Numbered from the stretch's first letter, positions 1 through 8,455 are shown. The stretch: DNA of 64,000 nucleotides from Pseudomonas sp. HAR-UPW-AIA-41 (GCF_002304225.1 NZ_NSLB01000001.1:248001-312000); one strand, 5' to 3'. Numbers and translations are program-made. Notes: generated by a model not told the origin, from the sequence alone.

Positions 1-2322
1 GACAGCCATCCACATGGTGGCGCCTCCTGTGATGGCCATGCCCAGGAAGATCGCCTTGATGCCAAGTGCCAGGGCGATGTTCTGCTTGAGGATGGCAGCA
101 GTACTACGAGATAGACGGACGAACGTAGCGACCTTGCGCAAGTCGTCATCCATCAGTGCAACGTCCGCGGTTTCTATCGCCGTGTCGGTCCCTGCACTAC
201 CCATGGCAAAGCCAATCTGAGCTTTTGCCAACGCTGGGGCATCGTTAATGCCGTCTCCCACCATGCCAACCGTTAGACCTTGGGCCTGCATGTCAGCGAT
301 GACTGTGAGCTTGTCTGCCGGCAGCAGGTTGCCACGAGCCTCATCAATACCCACCTGCTGGGCGATCGCCAGGGCTGTGTGCTCGTTATCGCCACTGAGC
401 ATGCAAGTCTTTACCCCAAGCTCGTGGAGCTGCCGCATGGCATCGGCACTGGTCTCTTTCACGGTGTCTGCGACTGCGAATAGAACAAGGGGCTGTTGGC
501 CGTCGCACAGGATGACGACGGTCTTACCCTGACGCTCCAGCCGCTCCAGCGTAAGCTCCAGTTCCTTCGAACAGAGCCCCAGCTCCTCAACCAGACGATG
601 GTTGCCTAGATACAACAGTTGGCCTTTCACACGGCCTTTGACTCCCCGTCCAGGAAGCGCTTCGAACTCCTTGACGTCCAGTAGCGACACATCGTTATCC
701 ATCGCATGTCGAGCGAGTGCTTTTGATACCGGGTGATCAGAGCGAGCAGCTAGGCTAGCGGCACTGACACGATGCATTTCGATATCTGTTTCTTTGAGCG
801 GCAGGAAGTCTGTCTGAACCGGCCTCCCTTGAGTGATGGTTCCAGTCTTGTCGAGTGCAAGCAGTGCCAGATCTTTGCCGCTCTCCAGATAGACCCCACC
901 TTTGATGAGGATGCCTTTGCGAGCCGCCGCTGCCAGGCCGCTGACGATGGTAACGGGAGTGGAAATGACCAGCGCGCATGGGCACGCGACGACCAGCAAT
1001 ACCAGCGCTCGATAGATCCACTCCTGCCATGCGCCACTCAGCAATAGCGGTGGGAGCAAGGCGACCCCTAGGGACACCAAGAACACGGCGGGGGTGTAGA
1101 TCTGAGAAAAGCGGTCAACGAAACGTTGGGTCGGCGCCCGAGAGCCCTGAGCCTCCTCCACCGCATGAATGATCCGAGCCAGGGTAGTGTTGGTAGACGC
1201 TGCTGTTACCCTGAACTCCAACGACCCTGCCTCGTTTATCGTGCCCGCAAAAACCTGATCTCCAATGCTCTTATCTACCGGCAAGCTCTCGCCGGTTATA
1301 GGTGCTTGATTGACGGTGGAGGTGCCTGCCGTCACCTCGCCATCCAAGCCAATTCGCTCACCTGGCCGTACCCGAACAACAGCGCCAAGTGCTACCGCCT
1401 TGATGTCCGCATCTAGCCAGGATCCATCCGCCTGCAAAACAGTGGCCCGCTCGGGGCTTAAGTCCATGAGTCCACGGATGGCGTTACGTGCACGCTCCAG
1501 TGAGCGCGCTTCAATAACCTCGGCTACCGCGAAGAGCACCATAACCATGGCCGCTTCGGGCCATTGGCCAATCAATACGGCACCGGTTACAGCAATGCTC
1601 ATGAGGGCATTGATGTTCAGGTTGCGGTTCTTGAGCGCAATCCAGCCCTTCTTGTAGGTACCGAGCCCACTTAGCGCTATCCCCACTATTGCTAAGGCTG
1701 CAACCGCCCATTCGGGGGCCAACTGCCCAAAGTGGATTATTTCGGCTGAAACCGCAGCGATCCCCGCGATCGCCAGCGGCCACCAATGCTTCTTCTTCGT
1801 TGGGGTAGGTTCCTGGCGGTCGGCACTCTCCTCGACAACCGGTGAAAGCCCGAGCTCCTGGATGGCTGCCATGAGCTGAGGTAACAGCTCTGGAACATGG
1901 TCTACGACCAGAGTGCGTTGCAGCAGGTTGAACTGCAGATTGCTGATGCCTTTCTGGTTAGCGAGCTTGTCGCGAATGAGCTTCTCCTCAGTAGGACAGT
2001 CCATCTGCTCGATGCGAATTCGTGTTTGTACATGAGCGTCCGTGGGCTCGGCCTGCATACCCAGGGAGGCGATCACATCAATGATGGGGGTGACCGAAGG
2101 GAGACTGTGCTGTACCCCTAGAACGCGAGTCATCAAGTTAAAGTCGAGCTGGTGTATCCCGGCCAGCGAGCCAAGCTTGCTCTGAATCAGGCTCTGCTCT
2201 GTCGGACAGTCCATCGCCTGGATGTGGAAAGCGCTGAATGTCGTTCCTGGTGGCGCTGGCTCGCGCTTTTGGTCTTCAGGTTTATGATGATCCGAGTGGT
2301 CGTGACTGCAGCAACTGCTCAT
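1..2322 (-). CDS. cadA: Cd/Zn/Pb-translocating P1B-type ATPase (C-terminus cut by window edge)
   Basis: This inner-membrane pump exports soft divalent metals using ATP. The frame runs uninterrupted from ATG at 2322 to base 1 (774 codons). It shows a His/Cys-rich N-terminus, two HMA-type domains each with MDCPTE (first at residues 37-42), the transmembrane CPC motif (about 447-449), the phosphorylation motif DKTGT (Asp about 491), an SDHP motif and GDGINDAP (about 689-696). It stops inside the last membrane helices, so only about 20 residues should be missing. The start follows a GAGG ribosome site. MDCPTE and the CadR-type regulator next door favour CadA over a copper ATPase; ZntA or PbrA-like specificity cannot be excluded. 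Confidence 0.93.
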   Translation of the reverse strand, partial: MSSCCSHDHSDHHKPEDQKREPAPPGTTFSAFHIQAMDCPTEQSLIQSKLGSLAGIHQLDFNLMTRVLGVQHSLPSVTPIIDVIASLGMQAEPTDAHVQTRIRIEQMDCPTEEKLIRDKLANQKGISNLQFNLLQRTLVVDHVPELLPQLMAAIQELGLSPVVEESADRQEPTPTKKKHWWPLAIAGIAAVSAEIIHFGQLAPEWAVAALAIVGIALSGLGTYKKGWIALKNRNLNINALMSIAVTGAVLIGQWPEAAMVMVLFAVAEVIEARSLERARNAIRGLMDLSPERATVLQADGSWLDADIKAVALGAVVRVRPGERIGLDGEVTAGTSTVNQAPITGESLPVDKSIGDQVFAGTINEAGSLEFRVTAASTNTTLARIIHAVEEAQGSRAPTQRFVDRFSQIYTPAVFLVSLGVALLPPLLLSGAWQEWIYRALVLLVVACPCALVISTPVTIVSGLAAAARKGILIKGGVYLESGKDLALLALDKTGTITQGRPVQTDFLPLKETDIEMHRVSAASLAARSDHPVSKALARHAMDNDVSLLDVKEFEALPGRGVKGRVKGQLLYLGNHRLVEELGLCSKELELTLERLERQGKTVVILCDGQQPLVLFAVADTVKETSADAMRQLHELGVKTCMLSGDNEHTALAIAQQVGIDEARGNLLPADKLTVIADMQAQGLTVGMVGDGINDAPALAKAQIGFAMGSAGTDTAIETADVALMDDDLRKVATFVRLSRSTAAILKQNIALALGIKAIFLGMAITGGATMWMAV

Positions 2323-2350
2323 GGCGGGACCTCTTATCTAAGTCATTGCA

Positions 2351-2382
2351 GAGTCAACACCCTGAAGCCACTATAGGGTCAA
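2351..2382 (-). promoter_or_regulatory. MerR-type operator/promoter for cadA
   Basis: In the 83-bp gap between cadA and cadR, a 21-bp imperfect dyad (2359-2379, arms ACCCT/AGGGT) follows a minus-strand -35 TTGACC (2382-2377). The spacer to a weak -10 near 2357-2351 is overlong, about 19-20 bp. That is the usual layout of a MerR-family activated promoter and matches CadR/PbrR-type operators. Metal-bound CadR would twist the spacer and switch on cadA. Confidence 0.8.
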
Positions 2383-2405
2383 GCATTGATCAGGAGATTC
2401 GTCCC

Positions 2406-2858
2406 ATGAAGATTGGTGAGCTCGGAAAGCAGGCTGACTGTCAGGTGGAGACTATTCGTTACTATGAACGTGAAGGGCTGCTGCCTGTTCCTGGTCGAAG
2501 CGAGGGGAACTACCGGGTCTACGGGAAGGAGCACCTAGAGCGGCTCGTATTCATCCGTAACTGCCGAACCCTGGACATGACGCTTGATGAAATACGGCGG
2601 CTGCTTTTGCTCATCGATCGTCCGGAGGAGAGCTGCGATAGCGTTAACGGCTTGGTAGACGAGCACATTCGCCATGTGGAGCTTCGGATCAACAGTCTGT
2701 TAGCTCTGCAGAAGCAGCTCGTTGAGTTGCGCCATCGATGCGCCGCGGAGAGAAGTGTCGATGCATGCGCAATCATCCAGCAACTTAGTTCGAGCGGAGG
2801 GGTTCAACCTTTGCCTGAGGCAGAGCATACGCACGTTGGCAAGAGCCATCGCCACTGA
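2406..2858 (+). CDS. cadR: MerR-family metal-responsive regulator CadR
   Basis: This 150-residue regulator has an N-terminal winged-helix MerR domain (MKIGELGKQADC...ETIRYYEREGLL), a dimerisation helix and a metal-binding C-terminus. Cys77, Cys112 and Cys121 fit the Cd/Zn/Pb-sensing group, and the tail ends HTHVGKSHRH, the His-rich extension typical of CadR. It is divergent from cadA over a shared operator. The ATG at 2406 is preceded by AGGAG. An upstream in-frame extension to 2238 exists but would cross the operator and was not used. Confidence 0.92.
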   Translation: MKIGELGKQADCQVETIRYYEREGLLPVPGRSEGNYRVYGKEHLERLVFIRNCRTLDMTLDEIRRLLLLIDRPEESCDSVNGLVDEHIRHVELRINSLLALQKQLVELRHRCAAERSVDACAIIQQLSSSGGVQPLPEAEHTHVGKSHRH

Positions 2859-3021
2859 AGCATCAATCAACTCGTTGCTGTGTTTCCCCACATGGAATGA
2901 GGTGTTCTGGGCCTATTCATAGCAAGGATCTTCATTGGCCTTCCTTGAGCGGACCAGTAGCTCGTCACTTCAGCCAGATCGCAGCCTGCATTGGCGCTTG
3001 AACCTCTTGTAGAGTACGGGC

Positions 3022-3052
3022 TTGACCTTGCCATCGTGTCAAGGTCGATGCT
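3022..3052 (+). promoter_or_regulatory. CueR-type promoter for the copper chaperone gene
   Basis: A -35 TTGACC (3022-3027) overlaps a 21-bp dyad, ACCTTG-N9-CAAGGT (3025-3045). A 19-bp spacer leads to a weak -10 (GATGCT, 3047-3052). Elongated spacers with an ACCTTG/CAAGGT dyad are the hallmark of CueR/HmrR copper-activated promoters. The cueR gene itself is not in the window. Confidence 0.8.
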
Positions 3053-3096
3053 GTCCGTGCGGTAACTTGAGCCGCGGACGAAATGAGGTGAAAGAC

Positions 3097-3297
3097 ATGT
3101 TTAGTCTGAGTGTTGCGGGGATGGGCTGTGGCAGTTGCGTGAGCAAAATCACGAAGGCCATTCAAGCTCTGGATCAGGATGCACGAGTAGAAGTGGATCG
3201 AGCGGCCGGCAAGGTCACCGTTGAGAGCACAGAAAGTGCCGAATCGATCCGCGAACTCATCCAGGAGCTTGGCTATTCGGCCCAGGTCAGCGCTTGA
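3097..3297 (+). CDS. copZ: Small cytosolic copper chaperone, HMA domain
   Basis: This 66-residue protein is a single heavy-metal-associated domain with the metal loop GMGCGSC (Cys12 and Cys15) and the expected beta-alpha-beta pattern ending ELGYSAQV. It should bind Cu(I) in the cytoplasm and hand it to an exporter or sensor. The ATG at 3097 has GAGGTG just upstream and sits about 45 bp below the CueR-type promoter, so copper induction is likely. A longer in-frame start at 3022 would lie inside that promoter and is rejected. It converges with the gene at 3317-3631. Confidence 0.88.
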   Translation: MFSLSVAGMGCGSCVSKITKAIQALDQDARVEVDRAAGKVTVESTESAESIRELIQELGYSAQVSA

Positions 3298-3316
3298 GCG
3301 CTGACCTGCTATCCCA

Positions 3317-3631
3317 CTAAATCTCCAGTTCTGAGAGCTCTTTTAGCCCTGGGATACTGGTGACCTCGTTGGTCATACCTTCTGAACCATCTCGGCCGCG
3401 AAGCCAGTTTGAGTGATCGCCTGGCTCGCGCATTTCCAGCGTGTCATAGGAGTACCGCTTGCGCTTGAACAGGCTTTTCAATGCAGCGAACTCGTGGCTT
3501 TTTTCGTCTTCTATGCCGACGACTTCTCCTGCAAGCCGCTCCCAGTGACCAACGCCGTCGGCCAGCATTGCCTGATAGGTCTCCGGGTCAAGCAAGGCTT
3601 GCTGTTTGAAATGAATGATGCGGTGAGTCAT
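3317..3631 (-). CDS. Unrecognised 104-residue protein at the end of the bufferin operon
   Basis: I do not recognise this family. It is a soluble-looking charged protein with no signal peptide or membrane segment, a basic stretch LFKRKRYSY and an acidic C-terminus. It lies 50 bp downstream of bufC on the same strand with no terminator between, so it is probably the fourth gene of the bufABC transcript and may serve the same metal pathway. The start is uncertain: ATG at 3631 has only a weak CCGAG, and a TTG at 3652 would add seven residues. Confidence 0.6.
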   Translation of the reverse strand: MTHRIIHFKQQALLDPETYQAMLADGVGHWERLAGEVVGIEDEKSHEFAALKSLFKRKRYSYDTLEMREPGDHSNWLRGRDGSEGMTNEVTSIPGLKELSELEI

Positions 3632-3681
3632 AGAAGCGCTCGGAGTGGCCAAAGAGAGAGCGCTAGCCTAAAGGTTCCGGG

Positions 3682-4476
3682 TCATTCGTGTAATAGCTGG
3701 CCGCGCTTTAGCAAACCGTCGTTGACCCACAACTTCAACCAGGTCGCGGCTTGCAAGGGAGCTTGCTCGCCATGCGTGGCGCTCAACGACTCGCAGAGTT
3801 CAGCGAACGATCCGCCCTCGATGAGAAACTGCAATGCCGAAGCCTCCGCTGGCTCCAGGCTCCGGTACTGGCAGACGAGTTCATGACGCCAAACAAGACA
3901 GGCTAGGTTCGTTGGCAGGCGGGTAATATCAGGCAGCAAGCTGCCGGACTTGGCGGCTTTCCACAACTCCAGCGTGTTGTACTGCAGCTGCAACCACCGG
4001 GCAGATGCAGTCAGGGAAACCCTGAGTGAAATCCAGTCTTCAGCCGAAAAATCACTGATGGCCTGCAGTGAAAGCACTTCGACGTCCTGAGCATCGAAAG
4101 CCAGTGTAAAAGCCCACTCAAGCTCCGCGAGTTCGCGCATCGGCGATAGTTGGGGTTCTTCGACGTAGCTGCTAATGAACTCGGGCAGCTTCTCGCCCAG
4201 CCAGCGAATGCTGAAATGTCGTGGTGGCCAGGCGGCCAAGTAGGCCAGTGCGAGCTGCTCGAATGATTCGTTGCCGATCCAGTGAAGCAGGGCAGGGAAG
4301 TCTTCTCGCAAGACCGCAAGCAGGCGCGAACGGTAAGCGTTGTGGTAGATCTGCAGGCCTTCGAGAGCACTCAGCGCTGTGCTACCTCGGATCTGCTCCA
4401 AAAGCTCGTTGGAGGGCAGGGCACTGCCACCTGTCAGGTAAGTTTCAAATGCAGTCTGTAGGGCGATCAGGCTCAA
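3682..4476 (-). CDS. bufC: Bufferin-maturation partner, DUF2063 family
   Basis: The 264-residue protein carries the DUF2063/HvfC N-terminal helical domain (LLEQIRG...LEGLQIYHNAYRSRLLAVLREDFPALLHWIG...LALAYLAAWPP), followed by a less conserved winged-helix-like C-terminal region. Proteins of this family pair with DUF692/MNIO iron enzymes and recruit the precursor peptide leader. Its start overlaps the bufB stop by 4 bp, so the two are translationally coupled. The pairing with bufB and a Cys-rich secreted peptide makes the role in a copper-binding RiPP pathway likely. Confidence 0.85.
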   Translation of the reverse strand: MSLIALQTAFETYLTGGSALPSNELLEQIRGSTALSALEGLQIYHNAYRSRLLAVLREDFPALLHWIGNESFEQLALAYLAAWPPRHFSIRWLGEKLPEFISSYVEEPQLSPMRELAELEWAFTLAFDAQDVEVLSLQAISDFSAEDWISLRVSLTASARWLQLQYNTLELWKAAKSGSLLPDITRLPTNLACLVWRHELVCQYRSLEPAEASALQFLIEGGSFAELCESLSATHGEQAPLQAATWLKLWVNDGLLKRGQLLHE

Positions 4477-5309
4477 GGGGTGGCCCCCGATATCACAGAT
4501 TTGGCGATAGCACGGGCATGTGCTAATTCGGACAACAGCTCTTCCAGCGGCGGAAACTGGTCATCCCGCTCGATCAAGGTCGATGTCGGGCCCAAGTAGC
4601 TCAAAGTCTTGCTGTAGAGAGACCAAACCGGATCAGCGATGGGCTGGTCATGGGTGTCGATGAGGTACTGCCCGTAATCGCTGTGCCCGGCCAGATGAAT
4701 TTGACGAATCCGCTCGTGCGGCAATTCCAAGATGAACTGCCATGGGTCGAAATCCTGATTTCGTGCGCTGACGTAGACGTTGTTCACGTCAAGGAGCAAT
4801 TCGCAACCGGTCAGGAAACTCAGTTCCGAGAGAAACTGCGATTCGCTCATGCTGGACGTCTTCCACTGCACGTAAGAAGAAACGTTCTCCAGCACAATGG
4901 GACGTTCCAGAACATCCTGCACTAGACGCACCCGCGCGGCGACATGCAGCAGGCTTTCTTGGGTAAACGGCAGCGGCAGCAGGTCGTGGAGTTGATGGGC
5001 GTTGCCGCGACTCCAGCACAAGTGGTCGGAAACCCACTGGGGCTGTATCCGGTCCGCCAGTTGCTTGAGCTGTCGTAGGTAGCCCATGTCCAGGTTATGC
5101 GAACCGCCGATCGACAGCGATACTCCGTGCATCACCAACGGGTATTGCTCGCCAATCGCATCGAGAAAGTAGAGGGCCTTGCCACCGCCCACCAGGTAAT
5201 TCTCGGAAATGATCTCAAACCAGTCGACCGCAGGTCGCTGTTCAAGAATCTGCTGGTAATACTCACTGCGAAGGCCAAGACCGAAACCCAGTGTTTTGCG
5301 CTTACTCAT
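4473..5309 (-). CDS. bufB: DUF692/MNIO multinuclear iron oxygenase (bufferin-modifying enzyme)
   Basis: A 278-residue TIM-barrel enzyme of the DUF692 family, related to MbnB. Family signatures are FGLGLRSEYY, WFEIISENY, MHGVSLSIGG, VSDHLCW, LENVSSY, LLLDVNNVYVSA, IHLAGHS and a C-terminal ERDDQFPP. The conserved His, Asp, Glu and Asn residues in these motifs bind the iron cluster. In bufferin systems the enzyme oxidises precursor Cys residues to thiooxazole-type copper ligands; here the substrate would be the neighbouring BufA. It starts 45 bp downstream of bufA. Confidence 0.9.
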   Translation of the reverse strand: MSKRKTLGFGLGLRSEYYQQILEQRPAVDWFEIISENYLVGGGKALYFLDAIGEQYPLVMHGVSLSIGGSHNLDMGYLRQLKQLADRIQPQWVSDHLCWSRGNAHQLHDLLPLPFTQESLLHVAARVRLVQDVLERPIVLENVSSYVQWKTSSMSESQFLSELSFLTGCELLLDVNNVYVSARNQDFDPWQFILELPHERIRQIHLAGHSDYGQYLIDTHDQPIADPVWSLYSKTLSYLGPTSTLIERDDQFPPLEELLSELAHARAIAKSVISGATP

Positions 5310-5353
5310 TCAAGACTCCAGCAGGGGAGTGGCAGGCACTCCCCGCAACGGCA

Positions 5354-5614
5354 TTATTCGCTGGTCTTGCCACCGGCCTCATCGCACTTGGCCTGAGTCA
5401 TCAGCTTGAAGCCCTGGCCTTTGCATTCTCCCTGGCCTTTGCAGGCATTTTTGGCGGTCATGCAGTCGTTCTGGCCCTTGCAACCGTTGACGCCGAAGCA
5501 CTTCACTTCAGCTGCTTTGGTGTCCTGGGCGGCCTGGACAGGCAGGGTAGCAAACAGGCTGGCGGCCACGAGAGCCAGAGCGGCACCGGTAGCGACGTTG
5601 GATTTATTCGACAT
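5354..5614 (-). CDS. bufA: Bufferin-type metallophore precursor (secreted Cys-rich peptide)
   Basis: This 86-residue precursor has a Sec signal peptide of about 28 residues (ends LFATLPVQA) and a mature part with six Cys spaced in short Lys/Gly/Gln/Asn repeats (CKGQ-type, e.g. ACKGQGECKGQG). That pattern is typical of the Cys-rich bufferin precursors (I think the BufA2 type). It is the first gene of an operon with bufB and bufC. The modified peptide should sequester copper in the periplasm. Exact cross-links or heterocycles cannot be read from sequence. Confidence 0.87.
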   Translation of the reverse strand: MSNKSNVATGAALALVAASLFATLPVQAAQDTKAAEVKCFGVNGCKGQNDCMTAKNACKGQGECKGQGFKLMTQAKCDEAGGKTSE

Positions 5615-5693
5615 AGTGACAATCTCTCTTAATTGTTGGTGGTCTTATCCGCGGGTGCGAATGACCCTGAGTAGCTTAGGCATCGCTGCCGAG

Positions 5694-5734
5694 CATGCCC
5701 TCTCAAGAAATTCGCAAGGCTTTATGAGGGCATG
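5694..5734. promoter_or_regulatory. Inverted repeat upstream of bufA
   Basis: A perfect 9-bp inverted repeat, CATGCCCTC (5694-5702) and GAGGGCATG (5726-5734), lies 80-120 bp upstream of bufA. It could be an operator for bufA or a hairpin; no regulator is assigned. Confidence 0.4.
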
Positions 5735-5784
5735 AAAGACAGTACCGAGCCTTCTGGATGGGCTACAAGAAAGAAATAGCAACC

Positions 5785-5798
5785 TGACAGAACTGTAA
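5785..5798. promoter_or_regulatory. Copper box (CopR/CusR-type) before the ptrA-like gene
   Basis: TGACAGAACTGTAA matches TTACA-N4-TGTAA with one substitution. It lies about 107 bp before the ptrA-like start, in the divergent gap with bufA, and could serve either direction. Confidence 0.6.
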
Positions 5799-5904
5799 TG
5801 TTCGGCTCAGGTTGCTGACAGGCCCTCTTAGTTAACGTGACATCGAGCCTAAAGCTCGGCCTCTGCAGTTGCAGGGACCACTTAACTTACGAGGAATACC
5901 CAAA

Positions 5905-6111
5905 ATGAAATCGATCAAAGCTCTGCTTGTAGTTACTGCTCTGAGCATCTCCAGCTTGGCAATGGCTGAAGGTGGTGCTGACCGAACCTTCGCGCGCATG
6001 GAGCAGGCACGCCAGACGTCTCTGGAGGCCTACCGGGTGGCCCAGCAGCAGAAAGTTGAGGCTCCTGTAGCCAGCAGTCCAACCGAGCAAGCAGAGCACA
6101 CCAACTGCTGA
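5905..6111 (+). CDS. PtrA-like small copper-inducible periplasmic protein
   Basis: A 68-residue protein with a Sec signal peptide (MKSIKALLVVTALSISSLAMA) followed by EGGADRTFARM, the signature of the PtrA N-terminal family in Pseudomonas. PtrA is copper-induced and contributes to copper tolerance in P. aeruginosa. The mature part is short, helical and Gln-rich and ends HTNC. The ATG at 5905 (ACGAGG upstream) is chosen because it starts a proper signal peptide; the longer frame from 5869 does not. A copper box lies upstream and another follows the gene. Confidence 0.8.
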   Translation: MKSIKALLVVTALSISSLAMAEGGADRTFARMEQARQTSLEAYRVAQQQKVEAPVASSPTEQAEHTNC

Positions 6112-6122
6112 AGTCATCTACC

Positions 6123-6136
6123 TTACAGAAATGTAA
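6123..6136 (+). promoter_or_regulatory. Copper box (CopR/CusR-type) before copA
   Basis: TTACAGAAATGTAA is a perfect TTACA-N4-TGTAA palindrome, the recognition site of CopR/CusR response regulators. It lies 168 bp before copA, with a possible -10 CATACT at 6166-6171. It probably drives the copA-to-copG operon. Confidence 0.85.
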
Positions 6137-6304
6137 TCACCCGGATGGTTGGGATATGGCAGTTTCATACTGCTCATCGTCGGTAAGGCTTGTGCAATGC
6201 ACCGACGTGGAAAGTTGAGGGGTAAATCCCCGACATTGAAGCAGCCATGAACCCGAGACCGGGCACACCATCACCGGCTCATTTGACGGATTGGACAAAA
6301 CGGC

Positions 6305-8128
6305 ATGCAAAGCAAAACCACAAGGCGCACCTTCGTCAAAGGCCTGGCAGCCACCGGTATTATCGGCGGACTTGGCCTGTGGCGCACGCCGGTCTGGGCG
6401 GTGAACAGCCCCGGCCAGCCCAACGTACTGACTGGTAACGAATTCGACCTATTCATCGGTGAAACCCCGGTGAACATCACCGGCGCAGCGCGCACGGCCA
6501 TGACCATCAACGGCTCGCTCCCTGGGCCGATTCTTCGTTGGCGCGAAGGCGATACCGTCACATTGCGCGTGCGCAACCGCCTCAAGGAGGACACCTCCAT
6601 CCATTGGCACGGCATCATCCTGCCGGCGAACATGGATGGTGTTCCTGGCCTGAGCTTCCATGGCATCGCCCCTGACGGCATGTATGAGTACAAGTTCAAG
6701 GTCAACCAGAACGGTACCTACTGGTATCACAGTCACTCGGGGCTGCAGGAGCAGGTCGGCGTATACGGCGCGCTGGTCATCGATGCCAAGGAGCCCGAGC
6801 CCTTCAGTTACGACCGTGATTACGTCGTGTTGCTGAGCGACTGGACGGATGAAAATCCAACGCGGGTACTGGCCAAGCTCAAGAAACAGTCGGACTACTA
6901 CAACCAGCACAAACGCACCGTTGGTGACTTCATCGATGACGTAAGCGAGATGGGTTGGTCCGCCGCCGTAGCCGATCGCAAGATGTGGGCCGAGATGAAG
7001 ATGAGCCCGACGGATCTCGCTGACGTCAGTGGCTACACCTACACCTACCTGATGAATGGCCAGGCACCCAATGGCAACTGGACCGGCATATTCAAACCAG
7101 GCGAAAAGATCCGCCTGCGCTTCATCAACGCCTCGGCGATGACCTATTTCGATGTGCGCATCCCGGGCCTGAAGATGACTGTGGTTGCGGCCGATGGTCT
7201 GCACGTCAAACCGGTCAGCGTCGACGAGTTCCGTATCGCCGTGGCCGAGACCTACGACGTGATCGTCGAACCAGACAGCGAACAGGCGTATACCGTGTTT
7301 GCACAATCCATGGATCGTACTGGCTATGCGCGCGGCACCCTTGCTGTACAGGAGGGGTTGAGTGCACCAGTACCCAGCCCCGACCCGCGTCCGCTGATTG
7401 CCATGGGCGACATGGGTATGGATCACGGCAGCATGGGCGGTATGGATCACGGGAACATGGCCGGGATGGATCAGGGCAATATGGCGGGAATGGATCATGG
7501 CAGCATGCAGGGTGGCATGGCTGGTATGGATCACAGCCAGATGGCCGGAATGGATCATTCAAACATGGCTGGCATGGCTGGCATGGCTGGCATGGCTGGC
7601 AACATGCAGGCACACCCGGCCTCAGAGACCAACAATCCTTTGGTCGACATGCAGACCATGACGCCGACGCACAAGCTGGACGACCCAGGTATCGGCCTGC
7701 GTGATAACGGCCGGCGCGTGCTGACGTACTCTGACCTGCGCAGCACCTTCCCTGATCCGGACGGGCGTGAGCCAAGTCGCACCATCGAGCTGCACCTCAC
7801 CGGGCATATGGAGAAATTCTCCTGGTCCTTCGATGGAATCAAGTTCTCTGACGCCGAGCCTCTACGCCTCAAGTACGGCGAGCGTGTTCGCATCACGCTG
7901 GTCAACGACACCATGATGACTCACCCGATCCATCTTCATGGCATGTGGAGTGATCTGGAGGATGCGAACGGCAATTTCCTGGTGCGTAAACACACCATCG
8001 ACATGCCGCCAGGTTCCAAGCGCAGCTATCGGGTGACCGCCGATGCGTTGGGGCGTTGGGCCTACCACTGCCACCTGTTGCTCCACATGGAAATGGGCAT
8101 GTTCCGTGAAGTCCGTGTGGATGAGTAA
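6305..8128 (+). CDS. copA: Periplasmic multicopper oxidase CopA
   Basis: A 607-residue copper-resistance oxidase that oxidises Cu(I) and binds copper in the periplasm. It begins with a Tat signal (RRTFVKG, Arg7-Arg8, cleavage after TPVWA). Copper ligand motifs are HWHG (100-103), YHSHSG (141-146), HPIHLHGMW and HCHLLLHMEMGMF near the C-terminus, giving the type 1 and trinuclear sites. A Met/His-rich insert of MDHGxM repeats lies at about residues 370-440. It heads an apparent operon with the next four genes. Its ribosome site is weak; the Tat motif fixes the start. Confidence 0.95.
   Translation: MQSKTTRRTFVKGLAATGIIGGLGLWRTPVWAVNSPGQPNVLTGNEFDLFIGETPVNITGAARTAMTINGSLPGPILRWREGDTVTLRVRNRLKEDTSIHWHGIILPANMDGVPGLSFHGIAPDGMYEYKFKVNQNGTYWYHSHSGLQEQVGVYGALVIDAKEPEPFSYDRDYVVLLSDWTDENPTRVLAKLKKQSDYYNQHKRTVGDFIDDVSEMGWSAAVADRKMWAEMKMSPTDLADVSGYTYTYLMNGQAPNGNWTGIFKPGEKIRLRFINASAMTYFDVRIPGLKMTVVAADGLHVKPVSVDEFRIAVAETYDVIVEPDSEQAYTVFAQSMDRTGYARGTLAVQEGLSAPVPSPDPRPLIAMGDMGMDHGSMGGMDHGNMAGMDQGNMAGMDHGSMQGGMAGMDHSQMAGMDHSNMAGMAGMAGMAGNMQAHPASETNNPLVDMQTMTPTHKLDDPGIGLRDNGRRVLTYSDLRSTFPDPDGREPSRTIELHLTGHMEKFSWSFDGIKFSDAEPLRLKYGERVRITLVNDTMMTHPIHLHGMWSDLEDANGNFLVRKHTIDMPPGSKRSYRVTADALGRWAYHCHLLLHMEMGMFREVRVDE
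7404..7606 (+). repeat. In-frame repeats encoding the CopA Met/His-rich insert
   Basis: Imperfect tandem units of about 24-30 bp built on ATGGATCAC-GGCAGCATG encode MDHGxM repeats, ending in four nearly identical ATGGCTGGC copies. These are coding repeats for Cu binding, and probably vary in length between strains. Confidence 0.8.
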
Positions 8129-8140
8129 AGGAGATTTCTG

Positions 8141-8455
8141 ATGAGTACTTTTATGAAGCGTAATGCCCTGTTTGGCAGCGCAGCGATGTTCAGTTTTTTG
8201 GCTGCTTTGTACGCGCCGACGTCATTGGCAGGTGAGGGGCACAGCGAGCACGAACAACATGCTGCCGAGTCGGCTGCGCCCGAGGCCATCAGTGACAAGC
8301 CTGCAGATCAATCGAAAGGCAAGGCCGCTGGCCAGCAGATGGATCATGGCACCATGGATCATGAGGGCATGAACCATGACGATATGGGGCACGAGAAGAT
8401 GATGGATAAGCATGGCGGCACCGAAGCCGAAGCAGGTTCGAACCATGACCACTAG
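8141..8455 (+). CDS. Small periplasmic Met/His-rich copper-binding protein
   Basis: A 104-residue protein with a Sec signal (cleavage near SLAGEG), a Lys/Ala/Gln-rich middle and a C-terminus of [20 protein letters not shown] followed by a His tail. The MDH and MGH units resemble those in CopA and CopB on either side, so it is probably an extra periplasmic copper buffer. A good AAGGAG lies 7 bp before the ATG. It overlaps the copB start by 11 bp. I do not recognise a named family. Confidence 0.75.
   Translation: MSTFMKRNALFGSAAMFSFLAALYAPTSLAGEGHSEHEQHAAESAAPEAISDKPADQSKGKAAGQQMDHGTMDHEGMNHDDMGHEKMMDKHGGTEAEAGSNHDH

Noticed and set aside
2238..2405. N-terminal extension of cadR
   Set aside because: It would run through the cadA start and shared operator; the MerR domain begins at the ATG at 2406.
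3022..3096. Longer start for the copper chaperone
   Set aside because: It would begin inside the -35 box of the CueR-type promoter.
6449..7558. Long His-rich frame opposite copA
   Set aside because: Antisense of Met/His repeat codons; no start site or family.
7404..7606. CRISPR or tandem non-coding repeat in copA
   Set aside because: Repeats are in frame and encode the known Met/His-rich CopA insert.
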